Source: Leptospira ognonensis (GTDB taxonomy: Bacteria > Spirochaetota > Leptospiria > Leptospirales > Leptospiraceae). From it: a DNA stretch of 64,000 bases. Below the pieces are notes generated by a model. That model saw only the letters and a program-made list of their open reading frames with translations, did no database searches and was not told the origin of the DNA. How positions within the stretch are numbered: the first letter of the stretch is position 1; the number at the start of each line of letters is the position of its first letter. The DNA is taken from assembly GCF_004770745.1 (NCBI RefSeq), contig NZ_RQGD01000005.1, positions 1 to 64,000 on the forward strand, read 5' to 3'. Of the stretch, positions 8,515 to 18,264 are shown piece after piece. The position numbers and the translations under genes were made by a program.

Positions 8515-10598
8515 TGGTTTCCTAAATGATCCTTAACTTCTACAATACCAGGTACTTGGCTGGATGGATTCAGTCTGAGTTCGTATACTGGTTTCTGATT
8601 TCTTCCTTCGATTGAGGTTTCAATTAGGAAATTAGAATTTTCTTCAATTATTTGACCCTTCCATGTAAAACCAACCGTATCAGTGAATGGATGGATGAGA
8701 TCTTTAAAGAATCTCATCAAAAAACTGGAAAACGGCTTGTATGATATCTTGTCCTCAAAATGACTTTTTGTTCTTACGAACGGAATACGATAGGTTGCAA
8801 GGAAAAAGAAAAAGAGGCTCGAATTCTTTGCGCCCATATAATCTAACGCCGCAAAATAATCCAATGCAGAAAGAAAATATAAACGGTTATTTCTATCATC
8901 TTCTATGAATCGGTTCCCGTATAAATCTAAATTTATCCTCCATTCGTCCTCAAATTTTGTATGACCTACCTTCTCAAAAAGAATATTAATTTTTTCGCCA
9001 GGAACGAGCGAGAAAAATGATTTCAAATTAAAATCTGGTGATAAATTGTTCACGATATCCTCTTCCTCCGGAATCGCGTTAAATTTAATTTCTATACTGC
9101 CTTTTGATTCGTCTTGATACTGGGTAAAAAATACCGGAATTGTATTACTACCAATCTCGGGATTGGATTGAAAGTGCATATGAATGTGTGGTTCCAAACT
9201 CCTTCCGGAATTCCCTGCTAATCCTAGTTTTGTGCCAGCAAGTATGTAATCACCTTCCTTTACTAAAATTGAATTTTTTTGAAGGTGGGATAATTGTGAA
9301 TAAAAGAATGGGGCATGTTCAATGAGAATTAAATTTCCCCAGTTGTTTTTTGTATCTACGGAACCAACTGGGTTGTCTTCTATATGATTTACGATTTTAA
9401 TGATCCTTCCTGCTGAAGGAGCAAGTACATTGAGACCGTAGGTATAAAAATCACCAAGAGAATCATCATTCCCTTTTCTGATCTTATTCTCGGGTCCAAT
9501 CGCCATAAAATCTAAACTTTCTTTCCATGCCTCTTTGTGTGTGTACTTTCCGTTATACCCCTGGCTAATTTTCCATTTCCCTGAAAATGGAAGTCGAATA
9601 TACAAACCTGTTTCCCCGAATCGTTTTAACCTGGTTTTGTAGTAATCTAAGTTCCTTTCAGGCGAACCGGGCTGAAAATCTACAAAAATAAATTTTCGAT
9701 TTCGAAGAAGTCGAGCAACATAAATGAAAAGTAGTGTAACGCTTGTAAATGGAAGTGCAAAAACAGGAATGTTAAATTGGACTAGAAAGATTTTTGTGAA
9801 AGAAGAAACCAGGGCACTTGCAATAGATGCAAATCCGGCCAATATAAACGTCGATGGATTTGGTATTAGAAAGTATCCACCAACTCCGATCGCCGTTAGG
9901 ATATAATTAAAGCCGACATTTCCTATGGCTATGCCGTCAAGATTGCCGTTTAATATAATATGAAAACTGAGTCCCAATCCAAATCCCAATATAGAAAGAA
10001 AGAATATAATTCGGCTAGAGATTAAAAGTACTATGGCAATGCACAAGCCCGACCACGGACTCGACTGAAAAAATATACCTCCTAAACTCTTAAGATAATA
10101 CATGATATAAAAAGGTAGTTCTGGAAAATATTCATCATACTTAAATACATAGGCAGCCTTATTTTCCAAACCCTTATAATCATAGAAAGATAAGTAGAGA
10201 ATGATGCTCACGATCACAAACGGTATAGATAAAACTGGCAATCCGAAGAAGTAGGACAATATCTGCTCTAAAGAGAGAGTCACGAATACAAGTAGTATGA
10301 TGGCTGCCACGAGAATGATGATTAGATTAAAATCTAACTGATGGTAGATACTAACAGACAAGCCTACCAGGAGACCATTGAAGCCATATAATCCTTTTTT
10401 AATTCGCTCCTCGTACACACCCAAAAACATCGCAAGTAGATTTGATAACAATATTCCAAGGAGGCCAGTGATGGCAGCAGGCGGATTAAATAATGTAGCG
10501 CAAAATATCAGAAAACCAAGCGAAAGCTTTCCGCTAAACAAGACTGTTGAATAAGCGGAAAGGGTCGAGATGTATATTGTTTTAAGAAAATGATTCAT
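8490..10598 (-). CDS. Urea-transporter-like membrane domain fused to an M23 peptidase-like domain
   Basis: Fusion protein of 702 residues. Residues about 1-300 form a polytopic membrane domain resembling bacterial urea transporters: repeated Gly/Pro-rich helices, LFNPPAAITGLLGILLSN and the LYGFNGLLVGLSV signature. A LytM/M23-type beta domain follows (about 340-490) with GNSGRSLEPHIHMHF carrying the H-x-H zinc pair near residue 470. At the usual HxxxD or HALDF zinc motif the sequence reads WKESLDF, so one zinc His seems lost and catalysis is uncertain. About 200 further residues have no assignment. Overlaps on both sides (4 bp upstream, 25 bp downstream) place it firmly inside the six-gene operon. 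Confidence 0.8.
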   Translation of the reverse strand: MNHFLKTIYISTLSAYSTVLFSGKLSLGFLIFCATLFNPPAAITGLLGILLSNLLAMFLGVYEERIKKGLYGFNGLLVGLSVSIYHQLDFNLIIILVAAIILLVFVTLSLEQILSYFFGLPVLSIPFVIVSIILYLSFYDYKGLENKAAYVFKYDEYFPELPFYIMYYLKSLGGIFFQSSPWSGLCIAIVLLISSRIIFFLSILGFGLGLSFHIILNGNLDGIAIGNVGFNYILTAIGVGGYFLIPNPSTFILAGFASIASALVSSFTKIFLVQFNIPVFALPFTSVTLLFIYVARLLRNRKFIFVDFQPGSPERNLDYYKTRLKRFGETGLYIRLPFSGKWKISQGYNGKYTHKEAWKESLDFMAIGPENKIRKGNDDSLGDFYTYGLNVLAPSAGRIIKIVNHIEDNPVGSVDTKNNWGNLILIEHAPFFYSQLSHLQKNSILVKEGDYILAGTKLGLAGNSGRSLEPHIHMHFQSNPEIGSNTIPVFFTQYQDESKGSIEIKFNAIPEEEDIVNNLSPDFNLKSFFSLVPGEKINILFEKVGHTKFEDEWRINLDLYGNRFIEDDRNNRLYFLSALDYFAALDYMGAKNSSLFFFFLATYRIPFVRTKSHFEDKISYKPFSSFLMRFFKDLIHPFTDTVGFTWKGQIIEENSNFLIETSIEGRNQKPVYELRLNPSSQVPGIVEVKDHLGNQWIINRKS

Positions 10599-11926
10599 TC
10601 CATTTCCATATGGTTTATATCATCAACATTCTCACGCTTCCGAATTTGTTTTACCTCTCCGTTCGCTTTAATGAGGACAACAGCTGGTCTCATTTCAATA
10701 AACTGCATCCATTGTGTCACGTTATATGCACCCACGGGATGGATCACTAGACTATCCCCTCGAGACATATTAGGCAGGAGACAACTCTCACGAACGATAT
10801 CGATATTCATGCATAGAGGTCCGTATAAAATCACATCGTCATAAACTTTGGCATACTCCTTGATAGGTGATATATTGAAATCATACCAAGTGCTTGTATA
10901 AAGTAAATTGACTCCCGCATCGATCACCATGGCCCGTTTTCCCGTCGGTAAGGTTTTGATGCCAACAACCGAGCTAGCTAAATATCCAGCCTCATCAATG
11001 AGCGCTCTTCCAGATTCTAAAAAAAGTGCAGGCGGTTCCTCTGGTGAAAAAGCATCGTAAAGTGCGGAACAAATATTTTCAGCATACTGATCGAATGTTG
11101 GAAGAAAAGAGGCATTCGATAGATACGTACCTTTTAATTTGTTAGCGGAAACAAACCCACCTCCGAGATCTATGTATTGCATAGGTTGCCTCAATTCATC
11201 TCTCAAGATCTTATAGAACGCTGATATTTTTATCGCAGCCTTTTTATACGATGTAGGATCAATCATGAAGGTACCAATATGTGAGTGAACACCGATTAAA
11301 TTTAGTTTTCCATTGCTATGTGCAATTTTACGAACTGCTTCCAATGCATGTCCTGATTCTAAATTAAAACCAAAACGACTCCAAGTGGGGTAAGCTCCCG
11401 TATCCATTGAGATTCTGATACTAACATCCAATTTTTTTCCTAGTTCATCGGAGATTTGCATCAAGTCTCTGATCTCATCAAGGTGATCGATATGTATCCT
11501 CGCTCCTTCAGAAACTGCTAGTTTTAGTGCCGCATAAGGCTTGTAAGGCCCATTAAAAATGATACGGTTCCCTGGAATCCCATTCTTTCGTGCCTTTTGG
11601 TATTCAAAGGAAGACACGACCTCTGCCCAAAAGCCTTCCTCGTGAAAAATTTTACAAATGGCATTTAGATAATTTGTTTTGTAAGACCACGTAGGTTGAA
11701 ACATCGGATAACGAGATTCAAATGCTTGCTTATAACTTTGTGCTTTTTTACGGATAACCGCTTCCGAAAAAATAAACAAAGGCGAACCAAATTCCTTCAG
11801 TAGAGATTCAACGGATTTACCGTCGATGGAAGAGAGTGTCTCAGGCGGTGTATATCCGCCAAATTTATTTGCCGCACCTAAATACTGTTTGCGGATCTGT
11901 GGTCGAATGTAGGTTTTTTTTTCCAT
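10595..11926 (-). CDS. PLP-dependent decarboxylase-like enzyme (fold type III, LysA-like)
   Basis: Enzyme of 443 residues in the diaminopimelate/ornithine decarboxylase superfamily, with an alanine-racemase-like barrel and C-terminal beta domain. The PLP Schiff-base Lys is K83 in SYKTN. Other markers are the substrate-face HSHIGTF, the phosphate-binding DLGGGF, the ESGRALI strand (EPGR in LysA) and HPVGAYN near the C-terminus. The active-site CESxD motif of LysA reads CMNID, so the acidic residue after Cys is replaced by Met and the substrate is unlikely to be meso-diaminopimelate. It overlaps the transporter gene by 4 bp (ATGA) and follows the ATP-grasp gene by three bases, its ribosome site lying inside that gene. 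Confidence 0.85.
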   Translation of the reverse strand: MEKKTYIRPQIRKQYLGAANKFGGYTPPETLSSIDGKSVESLLKEFGSPLFIFSEAVIRKKAQSYKQAFESRYPMFQPTWSYKTNYLNAICKIFHEEGFWAEVVSSFEYQKARKNGIPGNRIIFNGPYKPYAALKLAVSEGARIHIDHLDEIRDLMQISDELGKKLDVSIRISMDTGAYPTWSRFGFNLESGHALEAVRKIAHSNGKLNLIGVHSHIGTFMIDPTSYKKAAIKISAFYKILRDELRQPMQYIDLGGGFVSANKLKGTYLSNASFLPTFDQYAENICSALYDAFSPEEPPALFLESGRALIDEAGYLASSVVGIKTLPTGKRAMVIDAGVNLLYTSTWYDFNISPIKEYAKVYDDVILYGPLCMNIDIVRESCLLPNMSRGDSLVIHPVGAYNVTQWMQFIEMRPAVVLIKANGEVKQIRKRENVDDINHMEME

Positions 11927-11929
11927 AAA

Positions 11930-12985
11930 TCAATCTCCTTTTGCGATTCTCAATTGGCCATTCATTGATAGAGATTCTATCTGATTCATGGGGACGATCT
12001 CGTCCCAACTATGCCTTACAAATACCTTTCCGACGTCAAAATCCTTAAACGGCTTTACTGTTTCACCAAGAGCCATTCGAAGAAGTGCATCCGGCAAATT
12101 TTGACCCGATGCGGTTGCCAGATATACCCAGGCTGGAAACCTAGGATTGATTTCCAATAAATACATCTTCTTCGTTTTTGTTTCTACGATGAATTCTAAT
12201 TCACAACCGCCTGTCCAACCTATATGTTTTAAAATGATTTCGGATTGATGCATAGCCTCATGGTTATTGATGGTAACGCCAGCCCACGCCTTCCCTTTGT
12301 CTGTAAGGAAAAGCTTTTTCATGACAACAGCTCCCTTTATGTCTCCATCACTTGCCAAAGCACAAACATTACACTCCTCGCCCGAAATATATTTTTGTAT
12401 AATGATGGGAACACCCCACTTCGAGGCCAACATATAGAAAAAACCTACTGCTTCTTCGTAGGTACGAGCGAGATATGCCTCATAAAAAATACCCTTGACG
12501 AGTACCGGATAACCGATGTCATCCGCAACTTGACGGAGGGCACTAATGTCTTGTATAGTTACCGTTTCAGGTAGGAGTGCTTCTGTGTTTTTTAAAGTTT
12601 CATTTAAAAATGATTTATCACGGGTATGTAGTTCTTTTTTTCCCGGTAGAATCATTCGTATGCCTAAATCCTTTAAGTTAGGTGCAATATTGATATAATT
12701 ATCAAGTTCCGAATCTAATGTGGGAATGATGACATCCATTTTGTATTGGGAATGGATTGTTTTGATTCTTTCAAGAAGTACCTGAGGTCCAGAATTCGGA
12801 TAGGGAACTAAAAAGGAATTTTCCAGAAGATCAGTCATAAAGTTTCCAGGTTCCAAGGCACCATAAGAAAAACCGATCAGTAAAGGATCTAAATTTGATT
12901 CTTTGAGTGAGCGAAGGACAGGAACTCCCGGCGCCGGACTATCAACCGCACTCATCCCCGTTATAGCAACGATAGGCCTTTTCAC
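11930..12985 (-). CDS. ATP-grasp ligase, carbamoyl-phosphate-synthase-like
   Basis: ATP-grasp protein of 351 residues. An N-terminal pre-ATP-grasp Rossmann region (about 1-110, with VIIPTLDSELD) is followed by the ATP-grasp core: PVLVKG, IIQKYISGEE, and LLEINPRFPAW near residue 280 carrying the metal-binding Glu and Asn. Proteins of this class activate a carboxylate as acyl phosphate and couple it to an amine. The start is a GTG overlapping the stop of the PqqD-like gene (GTGA), so the two are translationally coupled. Together with the decarboxylase it suggests synthesis or tailoring of an amide-containing amino-acid or peptide product. The actual substrate cannot be read from the sequence. 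Confidence 0.85.
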   Translation of the reverse strand: MKRPIVAITGMSAVDSPAPGVPVLRSLKESNLDPLLIGFSYGALEPGNFMTDLLENSFLVPYPNSGPQVLLERIKTIHSQYKMDVIIPTLDSELDNYINIAPNLKDLGIRMILPGKKELHTRDKSFLNETLKNTEALLPETVTIQDISALRQVADDIGYPVLVKGIFYEAYLARTYEEAVGFFYMLASKWGVPIIIQKYISGEECNVCALASDGDIKGAVVMKKLFLTDKGKAWAGVTINNHEAMHQSEIILKHIGWTGGCELEFIVETKTKKMYLLEINPRFPAWVYLATASGQNLPDALLRMALGETVKPFKDFDVGKVFVRHSWDEIVPMNQIESLSMNGQLRIAKGD

Positions 12986-13227
12986 TCGATAAGTCCCATT
13001 TCTCTTAATTGGATCGTAAGATCGGCATAGTCTCGATCTATTTCTTCAATTTTAACATCATACTCATTGATTAGCTGATTAAAAATTTCTTCTTTGCCAG
13101 TATCTTTAATTAAGAGCTTAACAATCGTTAACGCTGTTTCATTTAAAATGAAAGTATTGCCGCTAGTGGGATCAAAAACAAATCCATTTTCACTCAAGGC
13201 AAGGTTTTTCAGGGCGGAATTTGGCAC
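12982..13227 (-). CDS. PqqD-like small protein (peptide-binding chaperone fold)
   Basis: Protein of 81 residues with the PqqD/RRE pattern: a beta hairpin that holds a hydrophobic Phe (GFVFDPTSGNTFILNETA), a central helix (LTIVKLLIK), then EEIFNQLINEYDV and a C-terminal helix (ADLTIQLREMGLIE). PqqD-type domains bind leader peptides of ribosomally made, modified peptides, or serve as small carrier-like partners in other systems. The GTG start is chosen because AGGAG lies eight bases upstream. It is the first gene of the six-gene operon. No obvious precursor peptide gene is nearby, so the bound partner is unknown. Confidence 0.8.
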   Translation of the reverse strand: MPNSALKNLALSENGFVFDPTSGNTFILNETALTIVKLLIKDTGKEEIFNQLINEYDVKIEEIDRDYADLTIQLREMGLIE

Positions 13228-13292
13228 GTTGCTTTCTCCTAAAGTATGAAATTAATTAGGAAAGAATACAAACGAAAGCTAAAAAATATTTT

Positions 13293-13796
13293 TTATTGCT
13301 TCGATTTCTCTAAAAAGTTCTGGATCGTCTCCTCACCACGTTCATCAGCTAAGTGTATGGGGCTGATCCCTTCGATGTTTTTAATTTTTATTTCTGCACC
13401 CTTTTCTACTAAAAATTTTACCAAACTCAGATTTCCGCGAAAAACAGCGCGATACAGAGCTGTTTCGCCGACCAGGTTCCGGTGATTCACATTCGCTCCT
13501 TTTTCGATCAAAAAACTGACCAGATTGAAATTCTCATGATCTACTGCGTGCATCAATCCAGAGTTCCCTCTAGGATCCTTTCTATCGACCGGTAAGCCTT
13601 CAGCCAAACAAGCTTCCACTTCATTTAGTTTTCCATATTCAATGGCTCGGAAATACCGATGTTCCAAGGCCATAGCATCTTTTTTGACTGCCTCCTCACT
13701 CTGACAATTGGTTCCGAAGGATGCAAGAGTGAGGACTGATAAAATAAGAGTATAATTAAATCTTCGACTGAGGTCTAATAGGTGTAAAGGATCCAT
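13293..13796 (-). CDS. Ankyrin-repeat lipoprotein
   Basis: Predicted 167-residue lipoprotein with a signal segment (TLILSVLTLASFG) and a Cys in FGTNC, followed by three to four ankyrin repeats (GNSGLMHAVDHENFNLVSFLIEKGA, then GETALYRAVFRGNLSLVKFLVEKGA). An in-frame start exists upstream at 13886, but AAAGG lies before the ATG at 13796 and the shorter form removes overlap with the divergent SPFH gene. Ankyrin repeats mediate protein binding, here probably in the periplasm. It lies 65 bp upstream of the PqqD-like gene on the same strand with no terminator visible, so it may be co-transcribed with that operon. Confidence 0.7.
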   Translation of the reverse strand: MDPLHLLDLSRRFNYTLILSVLTLASFGTNCQSEEAVKKDAMALEHRYFRAIEYGKLNEVEACLAEGLPVDRKDPRGNSGLMHAVDHENFNLVSFLIEKGANVNHRNLVGETALYRAVFRGNLSLVKFLVEKGAEIKIKNIEGISPIHLADERGEETIQNFLEKSKQ

Positions 13797-13815
13797 ACAC
13801 CCTTTAAGGTAGGCC

Positions 13816-14637
13816 ATGTATATGAACTGTCGACTTTTTTTTCTTCTTCTTTTAGCTCCGTTTTTTATATCAAACTGCATTACCATTATTGAACCGGGAG
13901 AAGTTGGTTTAATGTGGAAACCATATAGCAGTGGGCTCGGTCAAAAACCATTAGATTCAAGAGTTCAGTTTTATCTCCCATGGAACAGCGTTTATACCTA
14001 TTCGATCCAATGGCGATCTTACCAAGAGAAGGTGGAAGTTCTTACGCGAGATGATTTGACTATTATTGTTACAGCACAGCTCATTGCCCGCGCGAAACAA
14101 AACGAATTGTATGAGCTGCAAATGGAAATTGGAACCGATTATTATGAGAAGGTTTTGCGTCCTCAGTTTAGAACATCCATTAGAAATATTATGTCAGCCT
14201 ATAACATGGTTTCAATCTCAAAGGAGACACCTAACGTTTCTTTGCAGATAAAAAAAATCTTACAAGAGAAATTGAGCGAGAAGCATGTTGATATCGATGA
14301 TGTCATCATTGATGATGTTGAATACAGTCCCTCAATTTTACGTGCCATTGAAACTAAACTAACAAAACAACAAGAACAAGAGCAGATGAAATTTGAAATC
14401 AACATCGCGAAACGTGATGCCGAAATTCAAATCATCAGTGCCGAAGGAAAAGCGAAGGCGATCCTTATCGAAGCAGATGCCCAGGCAAAGGCCCAAAAAC
14501 TGATGTCGGAATCGATCACACCAAGGTATATCCAGCTGAAAGCTGTAGAGAATCCCAACAACAAATTGATTATTTTGCCAAGTGGGAAAGACGGCATGCC
14601 CTTGATGTTAAATTCTGATATAATGAATAATAAGTGA
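13816..14637 (+). CDS. SPFH/prohibitin-like lipoprotein
   Basis: Protein of 273 residues with a lipoprotein signal (LAPFFISNC) and an SPFH/Band 7 domain: IEPGEVGLMW, a region with VEVLTRDDLTIIVTAQL, the conserved FRTSIRNIMSAY, and a long coiled-coil C-terminus rich in Ala and Glu (QIISAEGKAKAILIEADAQAKAQ). Such proteins form membrane-associated ring oligomers linked to proteolysis or membrane organisation. The lipid anchor in place of a membrane helix suggests an outer-membrane or periplasmic location. Its stop overlaps the start region of the downstream methyltransferase gene. Confidence 0.8.
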   Translation: MYMNCRLFFLLLLAPFFISNCITIIEPGEVGLMWKPYSSGLGQKPLDSRVQFYLPWNSVYTYSIQWRSYQEKVEVLTRDDLTIIVTAQLIARAKQNELYELQMEIGTDYYEKVLRPQFRTSIRNIMSAYNMVSISKETPNVSLQIKKILQEKLSEKHVDIDDVIIDDVEYSPSILRAIETKLTKQQEQEQMKFEINIAKRDAEIQIISAEGKAKAILIEADAQAKAQKLMSESITPRYIQLKAVENPNNKLIILPSGKDGMPLMLNSDIMNNK

Positions 14638-15236
14638 TGAACGCAAATTTTTGGAATGAGCGTTATTCAACGGATGAGTTTGTATATGGCAAATCTCCAA
14701 ATCACTTTTTTGCCAAATCGATTCAGGATTTAACACCATCGAAAATGTTACTCCCTTGCGAAGGAGAAGGGAGAAACGCCGTCTACGCCAGTACTCTCGG
14801 CTGGAAGGTTCAGGCCTTCGATCAAAGTGTAGCTGGAAAACAAAAATGTGATCGTTTGGCCACTGAGTTTCAAACAATCGTTGACTACCAGATTTCTGAT
14901 GCCTTGCATTTTGAATTCCTGCCAAATGCTTACGAATGCATCGGACTTATCTATGCACATTTCCCTCCCGAGATTCGAACGGACATTCACAGAAAAATAG
15001 TCACTAGTTTAAAGCTAGGTGGTAAATTGATCCTCGAGGCATTTGAACCACAGCAATTGGAAAACGAATCTGGGGGACCAAAGCAAGCGAATATGCTCTA
15101 TTCAACCGACATGTTGAAAGAGGATTTTAACAATTTAAAAATTGAGACCTTGGAGGTTGCAGTCATCGAACTCGATGAGGGTGCACACCACCAAGGTAAG
15201 GCGAATGTAATTCGCCTAATTGCGGAGAGGGTTTAG
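14637..15236 (+). CDS. Class I SAM-dependent methyltransferase
   Basis: Protein of about 199 residues resembling TehB-like methyltransferases. It starts NANFWNERYSTDEFVYG, a typical opening, and has motif I as LLPCEGEGRNAVYAS (SAM-binding loop), an acidic strand end VQAFDQS, and a post-motif strand IGLIYAHFP. The start is taken as the ATG at 14637, whose A is shared with the TGA stop of the SPFH gene (a GTG lies one codon before). Its stop overlaps the convergent TonB receptor gene by four bases. Substrate is unknown; some relatives act on tellurite or thiol compounds. Confidence 0.75.
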   Translation: MNANFWNERYSTDEFVYGKSPNHFFAKSIQDLTPSKMLLPCEGEGRNAVYASTLGWKVQAFDQSVAGKQKCDRLATEFQTIVDYQISDALHFEFLPNAYECIGLIYAHFPPEIRTDIHRKIVTSLKLGGKLILEAFEPQQLENESGGPKQANMLYSTDMLKEDFNNLKIETLEVAVIELDEGAHHQGKANVIRLIAERV

Positions 15237-18226
15237 AACTTGTAAGTTGCCGCCACCGAAAAGGTAACTCCTAACCGGTAGGATAAGAACAATTCTTCTT
15301 TTCCGGTAAGTTCTGATACTTGATAGACTTTAAATCTTGTATCCGTTATATTTTTTGCAGCTGCCTTAAAATCCAATCGATCATCATGCTTATACGTATA
15401 CACAATATCCGTTAAGCCGACTCCTCGTTCAATCGCATCTGGAGTTCCGTTTGCTCCGACTGCATAGATTCTATTTCCAAAATAATTATAATAGGCTCCG
15501 ATCGATTGATTCTTCTTGCTCGTTAAAAAATAATCTAACTTTAGATTGTATACAAACTCAGATTGTCCTTGTAAGGCTCTTGATAAATTCGTTGGATCAT
15601 AGCTAAAAGCTTTGTTGTTAGCATCTAAAAGTCCTAATTTCCCAAGCGCATAGGTATTCCATGAAAGGACATCGACTCTTGATTTGATAAAAAAGAAGTT
15701 TGTTTCAAAACGAAATTTATCTAGGAAATCTTTTCGATAATCAAACTCAATTCCTCGAATGTAGGCTTGGCTTGCATTTGTATATGTAAATTGAGCAGAA
15801 ATACTTCCAGCAACTGGTCTACCAATCATCTCGATTGGATCAGACATTTGTTTATAGAATGCTCCCACTCCGATATAATCCAAAGCAGTTAGGTAATATT
15901 CCCAGCGAATATCATAATTATGAATGTAGGTTCTTCTTAAATTGGCATTACCAAATACACGGTCTGCTCCAAAGAACGGCGTAAAACCGAAAGGTGATAA
16001 TTCTCGTAGATCTGGTCTTGTAATCGTTTGTGTATAACTCCAACGAAGGTTCATATCCTTTTGAAATTCCCAAACAAAATTCGCCGATGGCAGTTTATCC
16101 TGCGTACGAATTTCACCTATACCATTGTTATTCTGTGTGCATATATTACTATTTACAAGTGCTACTCGAACATCTTCGTTTTCAACCTTACATCCATAGT
16201 CTAGATTTGTAATATTTGAAGAATCTCTTAATTTAAACGTTTTTACCTTTTGATAACTATCTTCATATCTTACACCTCCGATAAAACGCAATTTTGGCAT
16301 AAGTGGCATATCAACTTGCCCGAAAGATGCATTTAATTTTTGGATTGCATCGTATGCGTTAGGCTCCGTTGCTCTTTCTGAAAATGTTTTTGCTGCATTT
16401 GCATTTGAACCTGTGGCTATAAACTGTGTCGGATTGTAAGTGAGTTCACTCGGCGCCGGCCAATAATCCGCTAGAGAGGTTCCAATTCCAGAATTGTATT
16501 TGATACCGAATTCACGAAATCTAAAATCTTTTTCTCTCTCCATTGTCAAACCACCGAATTTGAAGGATGATTTTAGACCCGCCCACTGTTCGAAAGGTAT
16601 CTCATATTTAACATTTAACTGTCTTACCGTGTCTTTTGATTCTGAGAAGAATCGCGATCCGTCTGGGTTGTTTCCAAGCCTTAAATACGGTGTCGCCACC
16701 GATCCAGGAGGATCTGAACGTCGCCAAACATCTTGGGTCACATTCGGCTCATCGCGATTGGCCACAGAATAGCCGAGATTCCATTCGAGTTTATGTGGTC
16801 TTGCCATGGAACCAAATTGAAGGGCATGATCCCCACCTAATGTATTGTTCATCAGTTGGCGAGAGGTGAAAGTATTTGTGTTTGCAAGAAACTGAAAGTT
16901 GTCTATATAGTTCACTCCACTCGCTTGTCGAACATTTGTATCAGAGCTAACTGTATACAGATTTTTCAAAGAGATTTGTTGCCCCTTTGTAAACTCATAA
17001 GAAAGGTTTAAATTTGATCCAAAGTTAACTTCTTTGTTATAGAGGGATGCATTCTGTTGTTGCACTGGACCAAGAATCGTTGTATCCTTCACGAGTGTGC
17101 TAATAGGGTTTATAGGTGAGTATCTCTTAGAATTCTCCTCTCTAAAACGAAATTCCTCACTTCTTGTCACGCCTAACAAAACACCAAGTCTCTGGCCAGA
17201 TTCGGTTGTCTTAATTGTATTTCCCACGGAAAAGTTAAAGTTTTTATCGTAGCTACCTTTCTCTTCGCTGGGAGTTAGCTGACCGTTGAAAAATATAGGT
17301 GTAATGTTTACAAGTGCTGGTGGCAATCCTCCAAAACGACTCCCTGGCTCATACGGAATTTCATTCGGAAGGCCTGATATGATGGAAGGTAACTTTTGTT
17401 CGGTAGTTGCCCGACCGAAAAAATCACCTCCATCAAATGTAAGAAATTTTCTGCCCGTCGTATTCATGTTTCTTGCAACACCTATTCCAAGGCTCATTTC
17501 AAACTGATCAGGATATTCTTTCGTTTCGATTTTTACCAATCCACCAGAGAACTCACCAATATCTTCTGGAGAAAAGGTTTTGATCACTCGTATGTTCTTG
17601 ATTAGTCCCGCGGGAAATATATCCAACGGAACTACTCTTTTATCTGGTTCTGTTGAAGGAATGATGGAATCATTTAAAAGAGTATTTGAATATCTCTCAC
17701 CCAAACCTCTAACAAATACATACTTACCTCCGATCAAGGTGATCCCTGTGACTCGGCGCACAACATCACCAGCAGAGGAATCGGGCGATTTTTTTATCGC
17801 TTCCTGTGAGATTCCATCCGAAACCGTAGCTGATTTTCTTTGCAAGGCAAGCATGGAGGCTTCTGTATTATTCGCGGCACGATCTTTTACTTCGACGGTT
17901 TCGAGAGTTTGAACCCCGAAAGTCACATTCAAAGATACAGGTTTTCCGGGAGTAATCGTGACTGACCTTTTTTGAGGACCATATCCATACATCTGGTATT
18001 CAACCTCGTATGAGCCCGCAGGTAAAACCAGATCGTATTTACCGTCAAAGTCAGTTTTCGCAAATTTTTTCTCAGACCTTACGACAACCGTGGCACCAAA
18101 AACCGCCTCGCCGTTTTCTGCATCGATGATTGTGCCTCTTACTGAGCCAGTCGCTTGGGCAGATAGACTACCTACCAGCCATATACTAACAATTATTAAA
18201 GCTAAAGCTCTTATGAAATTTTTCAT
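15233..18226 (-). CDS. TonB-dependent outer-membrane receptor with carboxypeptidase-regulatory-like N-domain
   Basis: Protein of 997 residues. After a signal peptide (ends SLSAQA) comes a carboxypeptidase-D-like beta sandwich (about 26-110: [32 protein letters not shown]), then the plug ([34 protein letters not shown] and [19 protein letters not shown]). A roughly 700-residue barrel follows, ending with an aromatic terminal strand (AATYKF). The architecture matches receptors for large or complex substrates rather than a defined siderophore class. It sits downstream of two lipoprotein genes on the same strand, one of them large and beta-helix-like, which could be its surface partner; ligand unknown. 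Confidence 0.9.
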   Translation of the reverse strand: MKNFIRALALIIVSIWLVGSLSAQATGSVRGTIIDAENGEAVFGATVVVRSEKKFAKTDFDGKYDLVLPAGSYEVEYQMYGYGPQKRSVTITPGKPVSLNVTFGVQTLETVEVKDRAANNTEASMLALQRKSATVSDGISQEAIKKSPDSSAGDVVRRVTGITLIGGKYVFVRGLGERYSNTLLNDSIIPSTEPDKRVVPLDIFPAGLIKNIRVIKTFSPEDIGEFSGGLVKIETKEYPDQFEMSLGIGVARNMNTTGRKFLTFDGGDFFGRATTEQKLPSIISGLPNEIPYEPGSRFGGLPPALVNITPIFFNGQLTPSEEKGSYDKNFNFSVGNTIKTTESGQRLGVLLGVTRSEEFRFREENSKRYSPINPISTLVKDTTILGPVQQQNASLYNKEVNFGSNLNLSYEFTKGQQISLKNLYTVSSDTNVRQASGVNYIDNFQFLANTNTFTSRQLMNNTLGGDHALQFGSMARPHKLEWNLGYSVANRDEPNVTQDVWRRSDPPGSVATPYLRLGNNPDGSRFFSESKDTVRQLNVKYEIPFEQWAGLKSSFKFGGLTMEREKDFRFREFGIKYNSGIGTSLADYWPAPSELTYNPTQFIATGSNANAAKTFSERATEPNAYDAIQKLNASFGQVDMPLMPKLRFIGGVRYEDSYQKVKTFKLRDSSNITNLDYGCKVENEDVRVALVNSNICTQNNNGIGEIRTQDKLPSANFVWEFQKDMNLRWSYTQTITRPDLRELSPFGFTPFFGADRVFGNANLRRTYIHNYDIRWEYYLTALDYIGVGAFYKQMSDPIEMIGRPVAGSISAQFTYTNASQAYIRGIEFDYRKDFLDKFRFETNFFFIKSRVDVLSWNTYALGKLGLLDANNKAFSYDPTNLSRALQGQSEFVYNLKLDYFLTSKKNQSIGAYYNYFGNRIYAVGANGTPDAIERGVGLTDIVYTYKHDDRLDFKAAAKNITDTRFKVYQVSELTGKEELFLSYRLGVTFSVAATYKF

Positions 18227-18264
18227 AATAATTCCTTATTTCAAATGCGGCCAGAAAATCACTT

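Noticed and set aside
12245..12574. Open frame on the + strand opposite the ATP-grasp gene
   Set aside because: No domain, composition mirrors the ATP-grasp coding strand.
13797..13886. Longer N-terminus for the ankyrin lipoprotein
   Set aside because: The extension is basic, precedes the signal peptide and overlaps the divergent gene's start; a good ribosome site lies before 13796.
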